This document shows positions 1 through 8,459 of a stretch of 64,000 bases of DNA, in pieces. The stretch's first letter is position 1. Every line of letters begins with the position of its first letter. A model generated the notes under the pieces. It worked only from the letters and a program-made list of their open reading frames with translations, was not told the origin of the DNA and ran no database searches. This DNA is from Flavobacteriales bacterium (GTDB lineage Bacteria; Bacteroidota; Bacteroidia; JACJYZ01). The position numbers and the translations under genes were made by a program. The stretch lies in contig JACJYZ010000004.1 of assembly GCA_020635855.1 (NCBI GenBank), positions 744,001 through 808,000 on the forward strand. The letters run 5' to 3'.

Positions 1-1023
1 GTTCATAGCAGTCCGGCGGTAACACGTGTTAGAAATGTTGGCAGCAATAATTTCGAATTGCGCGTGCAGAATCCTTCCGGTGAGCAGCTGGTGGATTACA
101 CAGTGAATTACATGGTCTGCGAAGAAGGCGTGTACACCATACCCGACAATGGGATCCGTATGGAGGCCGTTAAGGTCAATTCCACCGAAACCGCCGGTTC
201 GGGCCACTGGAAACTCGAAGAGCGGTGGTATCAGAATGAATACGAACATCCTGTGATAATTGGCCAGGTCATGTCCGAAAATGACCCGGGCTGGTCGGTG
301 TTCTGGGCCAGTTCTGCGTTGAAGCACAATGAACCGTATGAATATGGCCGTGAGTTTGCCTGTGGCAAGCATGTGGGTGAAGATCCGGTGACCTCCCGCA
401 ACGACGAGACCATTGGATACATGATTTTTGAGGAAAGCTATGGACAGATAGGGAACCAGGCTTACTATGCGAAAATCGGTCCGGAGGTTGTCAGGGGTGT
501 GGAAGATGAGTCCGACGGATATATCTACCCGCATCCCTGTATGTCTGCCCCGGGTGTTGCCCTTGTGAGCACGGTGGCCATGAAAGGCGGCAATGGCGGC
601 TGGCCGGTTGTGGCAGGAAAGCTTGATCCATATACCTGTGCCATTCGTGTAAGTGTGGATGAAGACCAGGTACGCGACACAGAAAGATCCCATGTGAACG
701 AAAGCGTTGCTTATGTGGTGATCGGAACGTCGGCCCCATCCAAGAATGATCCGTTACCGGATGAAGCACAACCGGATCCGATCGTGAACGTCTATCCCAA
801 TCCAAGTGGCGGCAGTTTGTATGTACGTGCCGATAATATCACAGGCCACGCGAACATCAGCATACAATCTGTCAATGGCAGCCTGGTGGCAGAACGGGAA
901 GCTGAAATGACGGGTGGCCTGAACGCGCAATTCGACCTGGGTCATGTGCCTGATGGCATATACATGGTACGCATCGTGCATAAAGGTGGCGTAGAAGTGA
1001 GAAGGGTGGTACTGGAAAGATAA
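1..1023 (+). CDS. Secreted protein with type IX secretion sorting tail, 5'-truncated by window
   Basis: The reading frame is open from the first base, so the start lies outside the window. The last ~80 residues, beginning near VNVYPNPSGG, match the T9SS C-terminal sorting domain: YPNP motif, a beta-rich middle, DGIYMVRI and a basic end RRVVLER. Such proteins cross the outer membrane by the type IX system and are released or anchored at the surface. The upstream ~240 residues are rich in Gly, Val and aromatic residues, with several Cys, and I recognise no named domain. The call as a T9SS cargo is firm; its activity is unknown. A leucine codon TTG at 58 can look like a start but is internal. 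Confidence 0.85.
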   Translation, partial: VHSSPAVTRVRNVGSNNFELRVQNPSGEQLVDYTVNYMVCEEGVYTIPDNGIRMEAVKVNSTETAGSGHWKLEERWYQNEYEHPVIIGQVMSENDPGWSVFWASSALKHNEPYEYGREFACGKHVGEDPVTSRNDETIGYMIFEESYGQIGNQAYYAKIGPEVVRGVEDESDGYIYPHPCMSAPGVALVSTVAMKGGNGGWPVVAGKLDPYTCAIRVSVDEDQVRDTERSHVNESVAYVVIGTSAPSKNDPLPDEAQPDPIVNVYPNPSGGSLYVRADNITGHANISIQSVNGSLVAEREAEMTGGLNAQFDLGHVPDGIYMVRIVHKGGVEVRRVVLER

Positions 1024-1170
1024 GCCCTCCTCCGCTAAAGCTACGGCGGGCAAGCAAGCGCATACAGCAACAGCATAGAGAAGGGCGTACGGCGGATAGG
1101 CTGTGTGCCCTTCTGTCATGTAATGATGCTGTGTTCGATAATCGCCTGTTGGGGGATTCTGAAAAAATGA

Positions 1171-1178
1171 TATTTTTG
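1171..1178 (+). promoter_or_regulatory. Bacteroidota -7 promoter box upstream of tRNA-Ala
   Basis: TATTTTTG matches the Bacteroidota housekeeping consensus TAnnTTTG and ends 29 bases before the tRNA. No convincing -33 element is visible. Confidence 0.55.
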
Positions 1179-1207
1179 CAGTCCCTTGTGAAGCAAGGAA
1201 TTTTCAA

Positions 1208-1281
1208 GGGGCATTAGCTCAGCTGGCTAGAGCGCTACAATGGCATTGTAGAGGTCATCGGTTCGACTCCGATATGCTCCA
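1208..1281 (+). tRNA. tRNA-Ala (anticodon GGC)
   Basis: A full cloverleaf can be drawn. The acceptor stem GGGGCAT pairs with ATGCTCC (one G-U pair), followed by discriminator A at 1281. The anticodon stem CTACA/TGTAG holds the loop ATGGCAT, with anticodon GGC at 1242-1244. The T-loop is TTCGACT. The 3' CCA is not encoded. A promoter box lies upstream, and a hairpin with a T-run follows directly. Confidence 0.95.
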
Positions 1282-1290
1282 CAAAAACTG

Positions 1291-1351
1291 CAAGAGCATA
1301 CAGCAACAGCATACAGATAATATGTGCTGACTGTATGCTCTTGTTGTTTTT
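1291..1351 (+). terminator. Hairpin plus T-run after tRNA-Ala
   Basis: CAAGAGCATACAG (1291-1303) is the exact inverse complement of CTGTATGCTCTTG (1331-1343), and a T-rich run follows at 1344-1351. This fits an intrinsic terminator for the tRNA. The arms belong to a word family (GCATACAGCAACAG) that recurs near 39.2 and 40.6 kb. Confidence 0.6.
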
Positions 1352-1525
1352 AGTGCCTGCGTGCTGATCAAGTGGAATGTGTTTATCCAGGCAGAAACCC
1401 AATGCCAAAGGCATTGAATGTTTATAGGTGATTGCATGGGTGCGATGATGTACGACCCCGATGGGGTCGCAGGGTTTTCCATTGTTCGTGTTTTCTATAA
1501 ACCTTGAATCCCGTTGGGATTTTTT
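1352..1525. repeat. Three-palindrome repeat cassette, copy 1
   Basis: Three short palindromes sit at fixed spacing: AATGCCAAAGGCATT (1401-1415), CGACCCCGATGGGGTCG (1453-1469) and AATCCCGTTGGGATT (1507-1521). Shared flanking words are AGTGCCTGCG, CAAGTGGAATGTGTTTATCC and TTCTATAAAC. The same module occurs in the opposite orientation at 39.3, 39.6 and 40.75 kb. Short ORFs through it are not genes. This cassette fills most of the gene-free stretch 1282-1746. Confidence 0.85.
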
Positions 1526-1588
1526 TCTTCGTTTAGCACTCAATCATTGGCGTCTTTATTCCTCAACGTTTTGAATCATACAAACAGA

Positions 1589-1617
1589 AAAAGGGTGCGG
1601 TCACCCGCCACCCTTTT
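1589..1617. terminator. Bidirectional terminator-like hairpin
   Basis: AAAAGGGTG (1589-1597) pairs with CACCCTTTT (1609-1617) around an 11-base loop. The A-run and T-run could serve either strand. It lies between the repeat cassette and the small regulator gene. Confidence 0.5.
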
Positions 1618-1746
1618 CCCGTTTCGCCGGCACCGGAGGAGAATATACTCGGATCTGCCGGCGGGCTTTAACCCTAACCGGAACAAATGTAAATCATGTG
1701 TTGATTAAAATGTAAATGATAATTACATTTATGGCAAAAAAACAAC

Positions 1747-1989
1747 ATGGTAGTCACACATAAAACACACCGCATCCGGAATGCCATTCGCTTGCAACTG
1801 GCGCTGCGCCAGGGAGGCATTCCGCCCAACAGGAAAGCTTTGGAACACACCGGGATCATTGCACCGAAGCGGCTTTCCCTGCTGCTGGACAATGAACTGC
1901 AACCCACTTTTGAAGAACTGTGGCAACTGGCGGAGTATTTCCAGATTCCCGTGCAGGATCTCTTCAGTCCGATCGCATCTCCAAAATGA
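1747..1989 (+). CDS. Small putative helix-turn-helix protein
   Basis: This is an 80-residue basic protein. Its second half (about residues 45-72: LSLLLDNELQPTFEELWQL, then AEYFQIPVQDLF) resembles the end of a Cro/C1-type HTH domain, where a recognition helix is followed by 'LAEYFQIPVQDLF'. The N-terminal half is short for a full XRE domain, so the assignment is tentative. The ATG at 1747 is the only reasonable start; an ATG at 1731 is in another frame and stops after ten codons. It stands alone between a terminator-like hairpin and the bactofilin gene. Confidence 0.55.
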   Translation: MVVTHKTHRIRNAIRLQLALRQGGIPPNRKALEHTGIIAPKRLSLLLDNELQPTFEELWQLAEYFQIPVQDLFSPIASPK

Positions 1990-2058
1990 ATGGCAAACGA
2001 TAGCGTTGAACCATAGAAACCCAGGCACAGTGAGCATCCGCAGCCGGGGAAAAATAGC

Positions 2059-2066
2059 TATATTTG
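2059..2066 (+). promoter_or_regulatory. -7 promoter box for bactofilin/ATP synthase accessory genes
   Basis: TATATTTG matches TAnnTTTG and ends 18 bases before the chosen bactofilin start, which supports ATG 2085 over the TTG at 2064. Confidence 0.6.
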
Positions 2067-2084
2067 CACATTCGAGAATTGCGT

Positions 2085-2528
2085 ATGTTTACAAAAAAAG
2101 CGGTATCCATGGCCAAAATCGTCGAAGTAGACAACCTTCATAACAAGATCGGAGAAGGAACAACCATCGAAGGAGAGATCAAATCTTCCGGTAACCTGAG
2201 GGTAGATGGTTCCGTGGTCGGCTCCATCCATTCCAAAGGCAAGGTCGTGATCGGCCCAACCGGAAGCGTGGAAGGAGAGATCACCTGCCAGAATGCCGAT
2301 GTGATCGGCTCGATCAAAGGAAAAGTCACCGTTGTGGAGTTGCTGCTCCTCAAAGCCACCGCGAAAGTGGAAGGGGATATCGTTACCGGTAAACTCGGCA
2401 TCGAACCGGGTGCCAACCTTTCCGGAACCTGCAACATGGGGAAAGAAAAGCCGCAAATCAACCTGAATGGACAAAGCAACGGAGAACTCCGAAAAGACAA
2501 AAAGGAAAGAGAATCCGTCCCCGCCTGA
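2085..2528 (+). CDS. Bactofilin (polymer-forming cytoskeletal protein)
   Basis: The 147-residue protein consists mainly of short hydrophobic beta-strand repeats (TTIEGEIKSSGNLRVDG, then SKGKVVIGPTGSVEGEI and so on). This pattern forms the right-handed beta-helix of the bactofilin domain (DUF583), spanning about residues 20-120. The tail is charged and probably disordered. Bactofilins polymerise without nucleotide and scaffold membrane or cell-wall functions. ATG 2085 is preferred because a -7 box overlaps the earlier TTG; ATG 2109 is also possible. Its last 62 bases overlap the AtpZ-like gene in another frame, so the two are probably co-expressed. Confidence 0.85.
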   Translation: MFTKKAVSMAKIVEVDNLHNKIGEGTTIEGEIKSSGNLRVDGSVVGSIHSKGKVVIGPTGSVEGEITCQNADVIGSIKGKVTVVELLLLKATAKVEGDIVTGKLGIEPGANLSGTCNMGKEKPQINLNGQSNGELRKDKKERESVPA

Positions 2529-2730
2529 TGACCGGAAGTACAACGCTTATGTGCGTTATTCCGGCATTGCTTTCCAAACCATGGCCCTGATCCTGCTGGG
2601 CGTGTTCGGCGGCTACAAGATTGATCGCCACTTCGAACACGAACAGAACTGGGTGACCGCCATCACCACCCTGCTTGCCACTGCCTTTGCCCTTTACTAC
2701 CTCTTCAAACAGCTGACACAACAACGTTGA
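2467..2730 (+). CDS. AtpZ/AtpI-family membrane protein
   Basis: This 87-residue protein has a charged N-terminus and two hydrophobic helices (about residues 33-50 and 62-80). The first contains GVFGGYKIDRHF, the usual signature of the AtpZ/AtpI family (putative F0F1-ATPase assembly or Mg/Ca-channel component). Position at the head of an ATP synthase cluster supports this. The start overlaps the end of the bactofilin gene by 62 bases. No better downstream start keeps the charged leader, but a shorter form cannot be excluded. Confidence 0.75.
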   Translation: MDKATENSEKTKRKENPSPPDDRKYNAYVRYSGIAFQTMALILLGVFGGYKIDRHFEHEQNWVTAITTLLATAFALYYLFKQLTQQR

Positions 2731-2731
2731 T

Positions 2732-3118
2732 ATGCAAACCGAGACCTTCCTGAAGTATGCCAGGGTACTCACCATCGGTACCCTTCTTTTGTCCGCCGCG
2801 ATCCTTGTGGTGAAGTATGTCGCATTTCCGGAAGCACACCTCGAATGGTTCCAGGCCCTGCCTGTTGTGATCGTATTCTATGCTGTGGGCCTGTGGTCGG
2901 GCTACCGTCTGCTGAAGGCCCGCAAAGATGGCAACAACAATTTCGTTCGCGCCTTCATGCTCACCAGCGTGATCAAGCTGATGATCTACTTCACCCTCCT
3001 CTTCGTTTTCCTGTGGCAATGGAAGGAATATGCCCCCGAGGTGATCGTGCTGTTTGGTGCCTGCTACATTGTGTACGCAGCCATTGAGCGCCTCAACCTG
3101 ATGAAGGCACTCCGCTAG
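2732..3118 (+). CDS. Four-helix membrane protein at the atpI position
   Basis: The 128-residue protein has four hydrophobic segments (about residues 12-32, 40-58, 75-95 and 100-118) and almost no soluble part. It begins one base after the AtpZ-like stop codon and precedes atpB, the place where Bacteroidota carry a subunit-I-like protein. A role in a/c-ring assembly of the F0 motor is inferred from position and topology; I see no diagnostic motif. Confidence 0.6.
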   Translation: MQTETFLKYARVLTIGTLLLSAAILVVKYVAFPEAHLEWFQALPVVIVFYAVGLWSGYRLLKARKDGNNNFVRAFMLTSVIKLMIYFTLLFVFLWQWKEYAPEVIVLFGACYIVYAAIERLNLMKALR

Positions 3119-3223
3119 CCTTATCTCATCGGCCCGAAACAGGTGCCGGTGGAACCCCAATGCAGGTTCGTGGAATACGTGAATATCCTGAAGAAAATTA
3201 TTTTTTTAATCAATAGAATTACA

Positions 3224-3231
3224 TAGCTTTG
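3224..3231 (+). promoter_or_regulatory. -7 promoter box for the atp operon
   Basis: TAGCTTTG matches TAnnTTTG and lies 53 bases upstream of the atpB start, downstream of an A+T-rich tract. It suggests that atpB onwards has its own promoter, apart from the accessory genes. Confidence 0.6.
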
Positions 3232-3284
3232 CGGTCGTTTTTCGGGCCTTTGGCGATAGAAAAGCCCGGAAACCCTTGACGCAC

Positions 3285-4391
3285 ATGAAATACGCTGCAT
3301 TGAACAAGTTGATTTTAGCCCTGACCGTGATCTTCACCGGGGCGCTCGTTGCAAGTCCGTTTGCCAACGCCTCCGAGCCTGAGGCATCCGGCGCGGAACC
3401 GACCGAACATCACGAACAAAAGTTCAACGCCAGCGAACTTATCATGGGCCACATCGCCGACTCACATGAGTGGCACATCCTCGGCAGTCACGAAAACCCC
3501 GTATCCATTCCGCTTCCTGTTATCCTTTATGACCAGGCAACCGGTTTTACCTTCGCCATGTCAAATGCGTTTGAACATGAGCACGTGGTGAACAACCGCT
3601 ATGTGATGGAACACGATAAGATCAAGGTGGTGGATGCAAACGGTGAAGTGGACGAAGCGGCTACAGCCGGACTGTGGGACTTCAGCATCACCAAGAATGT
3701 GGCCTCCATCCTGTTCAGTCTGACCTTGATGCTGCTGGTATTCTTCCAGGTAGCCAAAGCATATAAACGCAACGGCGTGAAGGCACCCCGCGGCATTCAA
3801 TCCTTGCTGGAGCCTATCATCGTCTTTGTTCGCGATGAAATTGCCAAATCAACCATCGGTGAGAAAAAGTACGAGCGCTTCATGCCCTTCCTTCTCACCG
3901 TTTTCTTTTTTATATGGATCAACAACCTGCTCGGACTGATCCCCATCATGCCGGGCGGAGCCAACGTAACAGGTAGCATCACCGTGTGCATGGCACTGGC
4001 CCTGATGACATTTATCATCACCACCATCCGCGGAAACAAACACTACTGGAGGCACATCTTCGCCATGCCGGGCGTACCCGTGGCTGTGCTGCCCATCCTG
4101 ACCATCATTGAGTTGCTGGGTGTGTTCCTGAAGCCTTTCGTGCTGATGGTTCGGTTGTTCGCCAACATCACGGCGGGCCACATCATCGCCCTGTCTTTCT
4201 TCAGCCTTATTTTCATTTTCGGTGAACTCAACCCCATCGCGGGTTATGGCTCCAGCGTGCTGAGCCTGGTGTTCACCGTATTCATGGCCATGCTCGAATT
4301 GCTGGTGGCCTTTATCCAGGCATATGTGTTCACCCTGCTGTCGGCCATTTATTTCGGCATGGCGGTGGAAGAACATCATGATCATCATTAA
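3285..4391 (+). CDS. atpB: ATP synthase F0 subunit a
   Basis: The 368-residue protein carries a signal-peptide-like N-terminus and a long, acidic, His-rich extracytoplasmic segment before the membrane domain, a layout usual for Bacteroidota subunit a. Helices begin near residue 135. The essential arginine of the proton path is R290 in LMVRLFAN, and GHII follows as expected. ATG 3285 is chosen; the in-frame TTG at 3276 adds only three residues. The C-terminus ends in a His cluster (EEHHDHH). With atpE-F-H-A-G it forms the F0F1 operon, acting in the inner membrane. Confidence 0.97.
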   Translation: MKYAALNKLILALTVIFTGALVASPFANASEPEASGAEPTEHHEQKFNASELIMGHIADSHEWHILGSHENPVSIPLPVILYDQATGFTFAMSNAFEHEHVVNNRYVMEHDKIKVVDANGEVDEAATAGLWDFSITKNVASILFSLTLMLLVFFQVAKAYKRNGVKAPRGIQSLLEPIIVFVRDEIAKSTIGEKKYERFMPFLLTVFFFIWINNLLGLIPIMPGGANVTGSITVCMALALMTFIITTIRGNKHYWRHIFAMPGVPVAVLPILTIIELLGVFLKPFVLMVRLFANITAGHIIALSFFSLIFIFGELNPIAGYGSSVLSLVFTVFMAMLELLVAFIQAYVFTLLSAIYFGMAVEEHHDHH

Positions 4392-4424
4392 TGAATTTTT
4401 GTTAAACCCTTAAATCAAGCGAAT

Positions 4425-4673
4425 ATGTTACTCGTGGAAATGTTACAACAAGGTGGATTGGGTTACGGCGTTGCCGCCCTCGGTGCTAGTCTGGCTGCAG
4501 TAGGTGCTGCCCTTGGTATCGGTAGAATCGGTGGTGAAGCCCTCCAAGCCATGGCACGTCAGCCGGAAGCAATCAACGACCTGCGCGCCAACATGATCCT
4601 GACAGCCGCCCTCGTGGAAGGTGCCGCCTTCTTCGCGATGGTAATCGGTCTGTTGGTTGTGTTCTTGAAATAA
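4425..4673 (+). CDS. atpE: ATP synthase F0 subunit c
   Basis: An 82-residue hairpin of two hydrophobic helices joined by the polar loop ARQPEA. The ion-binding carboxylate is E65 in ALVEGAAF. The residues that mark sodium-binding rings (Gln in helix 1, Ser or Thr after the Glu) are absent, so a proton ring is inferred. The N-terminus MLLVEMLQQG is short, without a signal peptide. A strong hairpin follows in the mRNA before atpF, fitting the higher expression needed for a multicopy ring subunit. Confidence 0.97.
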   Translation: MLLVEMLQQGGLGYGVAALGASLAAVGAALGIGRIGGEALQAMARQPEAINDLRANMILTAALVEGAAFFAMVIGLLVVFLK

Positions 4674-4701
4674 TTTCTAACGGCATCTGTATATACGGAA
4701 A

Positions 4702-4729
4702 GCCCTTGTCACCTTCCGGTGGCGAGGGC
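4702..4729 (+). promoter_or_regulatory. 12-bp RNA hairpin between atpE and atpF
   Basis: GCCCTTGTCACC pairs with GGTGGCGAGGGC around a UUCC tetraloop, giving twelve consecutive pairs that include two G-U. No T-run follows, so it is unlikely to be a full terminator. An mRNA stabiliser or processing site that raises atpE over atpF is the likeliest role (inference). Confidence 0.65.
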
Positions 4730-4771
4730 ACAATTCCGTGGTTCAACAAACGGATACCTTAAAGAAAACAC

Positions 4772-5266
4772 ATGGAACTGATACAACCTGCCATAGGCCT
4801 TCTGTTCTGGATGATGGTCTCCTTCCTGGTGGTCCTCTTCATCCTGAAGAAGTTTGCCTGGAAACCCATCCTGGGTGCCCTGAAGGAAAGGGAAACATCC
4901 ATCGAGAATGCGCTCGATGAAGCCGAAAAGGCCCGTACCGAAATGGCGAGCCTGCAAGCTTCCAATGAGAAGCTGCTCCAGGAAGCGCGCATCGAAAGGG
5001 ATGCCATGCTGAAGGATGCCCGCGACATGAAGGACAAGATCGTCGCCGAAGCCAAGAACAAGGCCAAGGATGAAGCCGATCGCCTGATCGTGGCTGCAAG
5101 GGAAACCATCAAGAACGAAAAGATGGCAGCCATCACCGAGTTGAAAAACCAGGTGGCTACCCTGTCCATCGACATCGCTGAGAAGATCCTGCGCAACGAA
5201 CTCACCCAGGAAGAGAAGCAGAAGAACCTGAACTCAACCCTGCTGGACGAGGTTAACCTCAACTAA
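4772..5266 (+). CDS. atpF: ATP synthase F0 subunit b
   Basis: The 164-residue protein has one N-terminal membrane helix (about residues 8-27) followed by a long charged coiled coil rich in Ala, Glu, Lys and Arg, the peripheral stalk. KKFAWKPI just after the helix is typical of the b subunit. Two copies would link subunit a to delta and F1. It starts at ATG 4772, downstream of the intergenic hairpin, and is followed nine bases later by atpH. Confidence 0.95.
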   Translation: MELIQPAIGLLFWMMVSFLVVLFILKKFAWKPILGALKERETSIENALDEAEKARTEMASLQASNEKLLQEARIERDAMLKDARDMKDKIVAEAKNKAKDEADRLIVAARETIKNEKMAAITELKNQVATLSIDIAEKILRNELTQEEKQKNLNSTLLDEVNLN

Positions 5267-5274
5267 TTGATCAC

Positions 5275-5832
5275 ATGAAAGGTTTACGGGCAGCCAATCG
5301 CTATGCAAAATCATTCCTGAAACTGGGCATCGACCAGGGGAAGGTGGAAGAATTGTATGCCGACATGAAGTTGGTGGCCAACACCATTCATGACAGTCGC
5401 GACCTGGCGGTGATGCTGCACAGCCCCATCGTGAAGACCGACAACAAAATCACCGTGCTGAAGAAAATCTTCGAAAGCAAGATCAGCAAGCCTTCCATGG
5501 AGTTTATCAACCTGATCACGCGCAAACGCAGGGAGACGCTGTTGGAAGAGATCGCCAATGAGGTGGTGAAACAATACAAAGAGTACAAGGGGATTATGAC
5601 CGCCGAGGTAATCGCGGCCGTATCCATGTCGGAAGACATGAAGAAAAAGATCCTCTCGATGATCAGCGAAAAAGCCGGAGCACAGGTGGAACTGATCGAA
5701 AAAACAGACCCGTCGCTGATCGGCGGATTTATCATCAAATTCGGCGACAGGCAATATGATGCCAGCGTCGCACACAGGTTGAAGGAGCTGCGCAAGGTGT
5801 TCAGCGAAAACCCCTTCATCCGGGAAATGTAA
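5275..5832 (+). CDS. atpH: ATP synthase F1 subunit delta
   Basis: The 185-residue protein has the OSCP/delta pattern: a helical N-terminal domain (ANRYAKSFLKLGI... with NLITRKRRETLLEEI near residue 90) and a C-terminal beta/alpha domain ending in DPSLIGGFIIKFGDRQYD. That last motif is the clearest family signature. It fixes the stator to the top of F1. Gene order and spacing are normal. Confidence 0.95.
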   Translation: MKGLRAANRYAKSFLKLGIDQGKVEELYADMKLVANTIHDSRDLAVMLHSPIVKTDNKITVLKKIFESKISKPSMEFINLITRKRRETLLEEIANEVVKQYKEYKGIMTAEVIAAVSMSEDMKKKILSMISEKAGAQVELIEKTDPSLIGGFIIKFGDRQYDASVAHRLKELRKVFSENPFIREM

Positions 5833-5859
5833 AGCGTAAACGAACAATAATTTCAAGCC

Positions 5860-7440
5860 ATGCCTGAAATCAAACCAGCTGAAGTATCGAATATCCTGCG
5901 TGAACAACTCGCCGGCTCAAAGACCGAGTCGGAACTCCAGGAAGTAGGCACCGTACTGCAGGTGGGTGACGGGATTGCCCGCATCTACGGCCTGTCAAAG
6001 GTGAAGTCCGGTGAATTGATCGAGTTCGAAAACGGTGTCCGCGGGATCGTGATGAACCTTGAGGAAGACAACGTGGGTGCCGTATTGCTGGGTAACTCCC
6101 AGGAGATCAAAGAAGGTGACGTAGTGAAACGCACCGGACAGATCGCCAGCGTGAAAGTGGGCGACGGCATGTGCGGACGTGTGATCAACACACTCGGTGA
6201 GCCCATCGACGGCAAAGGCCCGCTTGAAGGTGAACTTTATGAAATGCCCCTGGAGCGCAAAGCGCCCGGTGTAATCTACCGTCAGCCCGTTAACGAACCG
6301 CTTCAAACCGGTATCAAGGCCATCGACGCCATGATTCCCGTAGGACGCGGACAACGTGAGCTGATCATCGGTGACCGTCAGACAGGTAAGTCGGCAGTGG
6401 CCATCGATACCATCATCAACCAGAAAGAATTTTACGATCGCGGTGAAGCCGTGTTCTGTATCTATGTGGCCATCGGTCAGAAAGGTTCCACCATCGCCAA
6501 CGTGGTAAAGATCCTCGAAGACAACGGTGCCATGCCGTATACCGTGGTTGTTGCGGCCACCGCATCCGACCCGGCTCCCATGCAGCTGTATTCGGCCTTC
6601 ACCGGCGCTGCCATCGGCGAGTACTTCCGCGATACCGGCCGCCCCGCACTGATCGTATATGATGACCTGTCCAAGCAAGCCGTGGCATACCGCGAGGTGT
6701 CCCTGCTGCTTCGCCGTCCTCCCGGTCGTGAAGCCTATCCCGGTGACGTATTCTACCTGCACTCCCGCCTGCTGGAGCGTTCGGCGAAAGTCATCAACTC
6801 AGATAAGATCGCTGCCAACATGAACGACCTGCCCGAATCACTGAAGGGTGTGGTGAAAGGTGGCGGTTCACTGACTGCCCTTCCGATCATCGAAACACAG
6901 GCCGGTGACGTATCCGCATACATCCCTACCAACGTGATCTCCATCACCGACGGTCAGATCTTCCTTGAGTCGAACCTGTTCAACTCAGGTGTGCGCCCCG
7001 CTATCAACGTAGGTATCTCGGTATCGCGTGTGGGTGGTAACGCACAGATCAAGTCGATGAAGAAGGTAGCCGGTACACTGAAACTCGACCAGGCCCAGTT
7101 CCGTGAACTGGAAGCCTTCTCCAAGTTCGGTTCCGACCTCGACGCCGCCACCAAAGCGGTGCTTGATAAAGGTAGCCGCAACGTGGAAATCCTGAAGCAG
7201 GGACAGTTCTCTCCGCTGACGGTTGAAGAGCAGATCGCCATCATTTTCTGCGGTACCAAAGGACTTCTCCAGAAGGTACCCGTGAACAAGGTGCGCGAGT
7301 TCGAACGCGATTATCTGGCGTTCATGCGCGACAAACACGCAGATGTACTGAAAGACCTGAAATCGGGTAACCTGTCGGACAATGCCATCGCCACGATGGA
7401 AAAAGTTGCCGCCGACCTGTCAGCCCGGTACGCAAAATAA
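5860..7440 (+). CDS. atpA: ATP synthase F1 subunit alpha
   Basis: At 526 residues it has the usual family length. Walker A is GDRQTGKS near residue 170. RRPPGREAYPGDVFYLHSR, the loop that reaches the beta catalytic site, is present, as is SVSRVGGNAQ. The alpha subunit binds nucleotide without hydrolysing it and forms the hexamer with beta. No beta or epsilon gene follows in this window; Bacteroidota usually encode atpD-atpC elsewhere. Confidence 0.98.
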   Translation: MPEIKPAEVSNILREQLAGSKTESELQEVGTVLQVGDGIARIYGLSKVKSGELIEFENGVRGIVMNLEEDNVGAVLLGNSQEIKEGDVVKRTGQIASVKVGDGMCGRVINTLGEPIDGKGPLEGELYEMPLERKAPGVIYRQPVNEPLQTGIKAIDAMIPVGRGQRELIIGDRQTGKSAVAIDTIINQKEFYDRGEAVFCIYVAIGQKGSTIANVVKILEDNGAMPYTVVVAATASDPAPMQLYSAFTGAAIGEYFRDTGRPALIVYDDLSKQAVAYREVSLLLRRPPGREAYPGDVFYLHSRLLERSAKVINSDKIAANMNDLPESLKGVVKGGGSLTALPIIETQAGDVSAYIPTNVISITDGQIFLESNLFNSGVRPAINVGISVSRVGGNAQIKSMKKVAGTLKLDQAQFRELEAFSKFGSDLDAATKAVLDKGSRNVEILKQGQFSPLTVEEQIAIIFCGTKGLLQKVPVNKVREFERDYLAFMRDKHADVLKDLKSGNLSDNAIATMEKVAADLSARYAK

Positions 7441-7467
7441 GTTGATCATCTTCAATCGCAGTAGACC

Positions 7468-8358
7468 GTGCCAAGCCTAAAGGAAGTCAGAACCCGGATC
7501 ACCTCTGTTTCATCCACGTCGCAGATCACCAGCGCCATGAAAATGGTATCGGCTGCGAAGTTGAGACGTGCCCAGGATGCCATCCTTCAAATGAGGCCGT
7601 ATGCACAAAAGCTGCAGGAACTGCTGTGGAACCTGGGTGCCGCCCTGGAAGGCGATGCTTCAAGTCCGTACGCAGAAACCAACAGTTCCAACAGGGTGCT
7701 GCTGGTGGTGATCACCTCCAACCGCGGACTCTGCGGTGCCTTCAACACCAACGTGATCAAGGCAGCCAACCAGCAGATCAGAACCGTTTACGCCGAGCAA
7801 ATGAAGGCCGGTGAAGTGGACGTGATCACCGTGGGAAAAAAGGCTTCCGATATTTTTCGCAAAGCCACGCACGTGAAACACATCGGCCGTCAGGATCATT
7901 TGTATGATGAGCTTGATTTCGCACATGTCGCACCGCTTGCCGAGGAGATCATGAAAGATTACGCGGCAGGTAAATACGGCAAGGTAGAATTGGTGTACAA
8001 CCAGTTCCGCAACGCCGCATCCCAGGTGATTCAGAAAGAACCCTTCCTCCCGGCTACCCCGCCGGAAGCTGAAGGAGCCTCATCCGAGAAGTTCAGCATC
8101 GACTATATTTTTGAGCCGGGAAAGGAAGAGATTGTTCGCGACCTCATCCCGAAATCACTCAAGACCCAATTGTACAAGGCTTTGCTGGATTCACATGCAG
8201 CCGAGCATGGTGCACGTATGACCGCCATGCACAAGGCCACCGACAATGCCAAGGAGTTGTTGAAAGAGCTGAAGCTGACCTACAACAAAGCCCGTCAGGC
8301 CGCCATTACCACGGAGATCCTCGAGATCGTGGGAGGTGCAGAAGCCCTGAACAACTAG
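7468..8358 (+). CDS. atpG: ATP synthase F1 subunit gamma
   Basis: The 296-residue central stalk protein starts at GTG 7468 with MPSLKEVRTRI and TSAMKMVSAAKLRRAQ, the N-terminal helix that rotates inside the alpha/beta hexamer. SNRGLCGAFN lies near residue 87, and the C-terminal helix carries ARMTAMHKATDNAKEL and NKARQAAITTEILEIVGG. It is the last gene of the atp operon here. Confidence 0.97.
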   Translation: MPSLKEVRTRITSVSSTSQITSAMKMVSAAKLRRAQDAILQMRPYAQKLQELLWNLGAALEGDASSPYAETNSSNRVLLVVITSNRGLCGAFNTNVIKAANQQIRTVYAEQMKAGEVDVITVGKKASDIFRKATHVKHIGRQDHLYDELDFAHVAPLAEEIMKDYAAGKYGKVELVYNQFRNAASQVIQKEPFLPATPPEAEGASSEKFSIDYIFEPGKEEIVRDLIPKSLKTQLYKALLDSHAAEHGARMTAMHKATDNAKELLKELKLTYNKARQAAITTEILEIVGGAEALNN

Positions 8359-8459
8359 CATCCCGATTTTCATCTGCGTTTCATGCGGGGACAAAAAGCC
8401 GTTCCCGTTGCACATGGCCTTTGCTGAATTTGACCTAAATTAGCACAAGCCATCATCAC

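Noticed and set aside
1235..1543. ORFs of 75-102 codons across the tRNA and repeat region
   Set aside because: They run through the tRNA-Ala and the palindromes, and similar frames appear in each repeat copy because of the palindromes; no promoter or family supports them.
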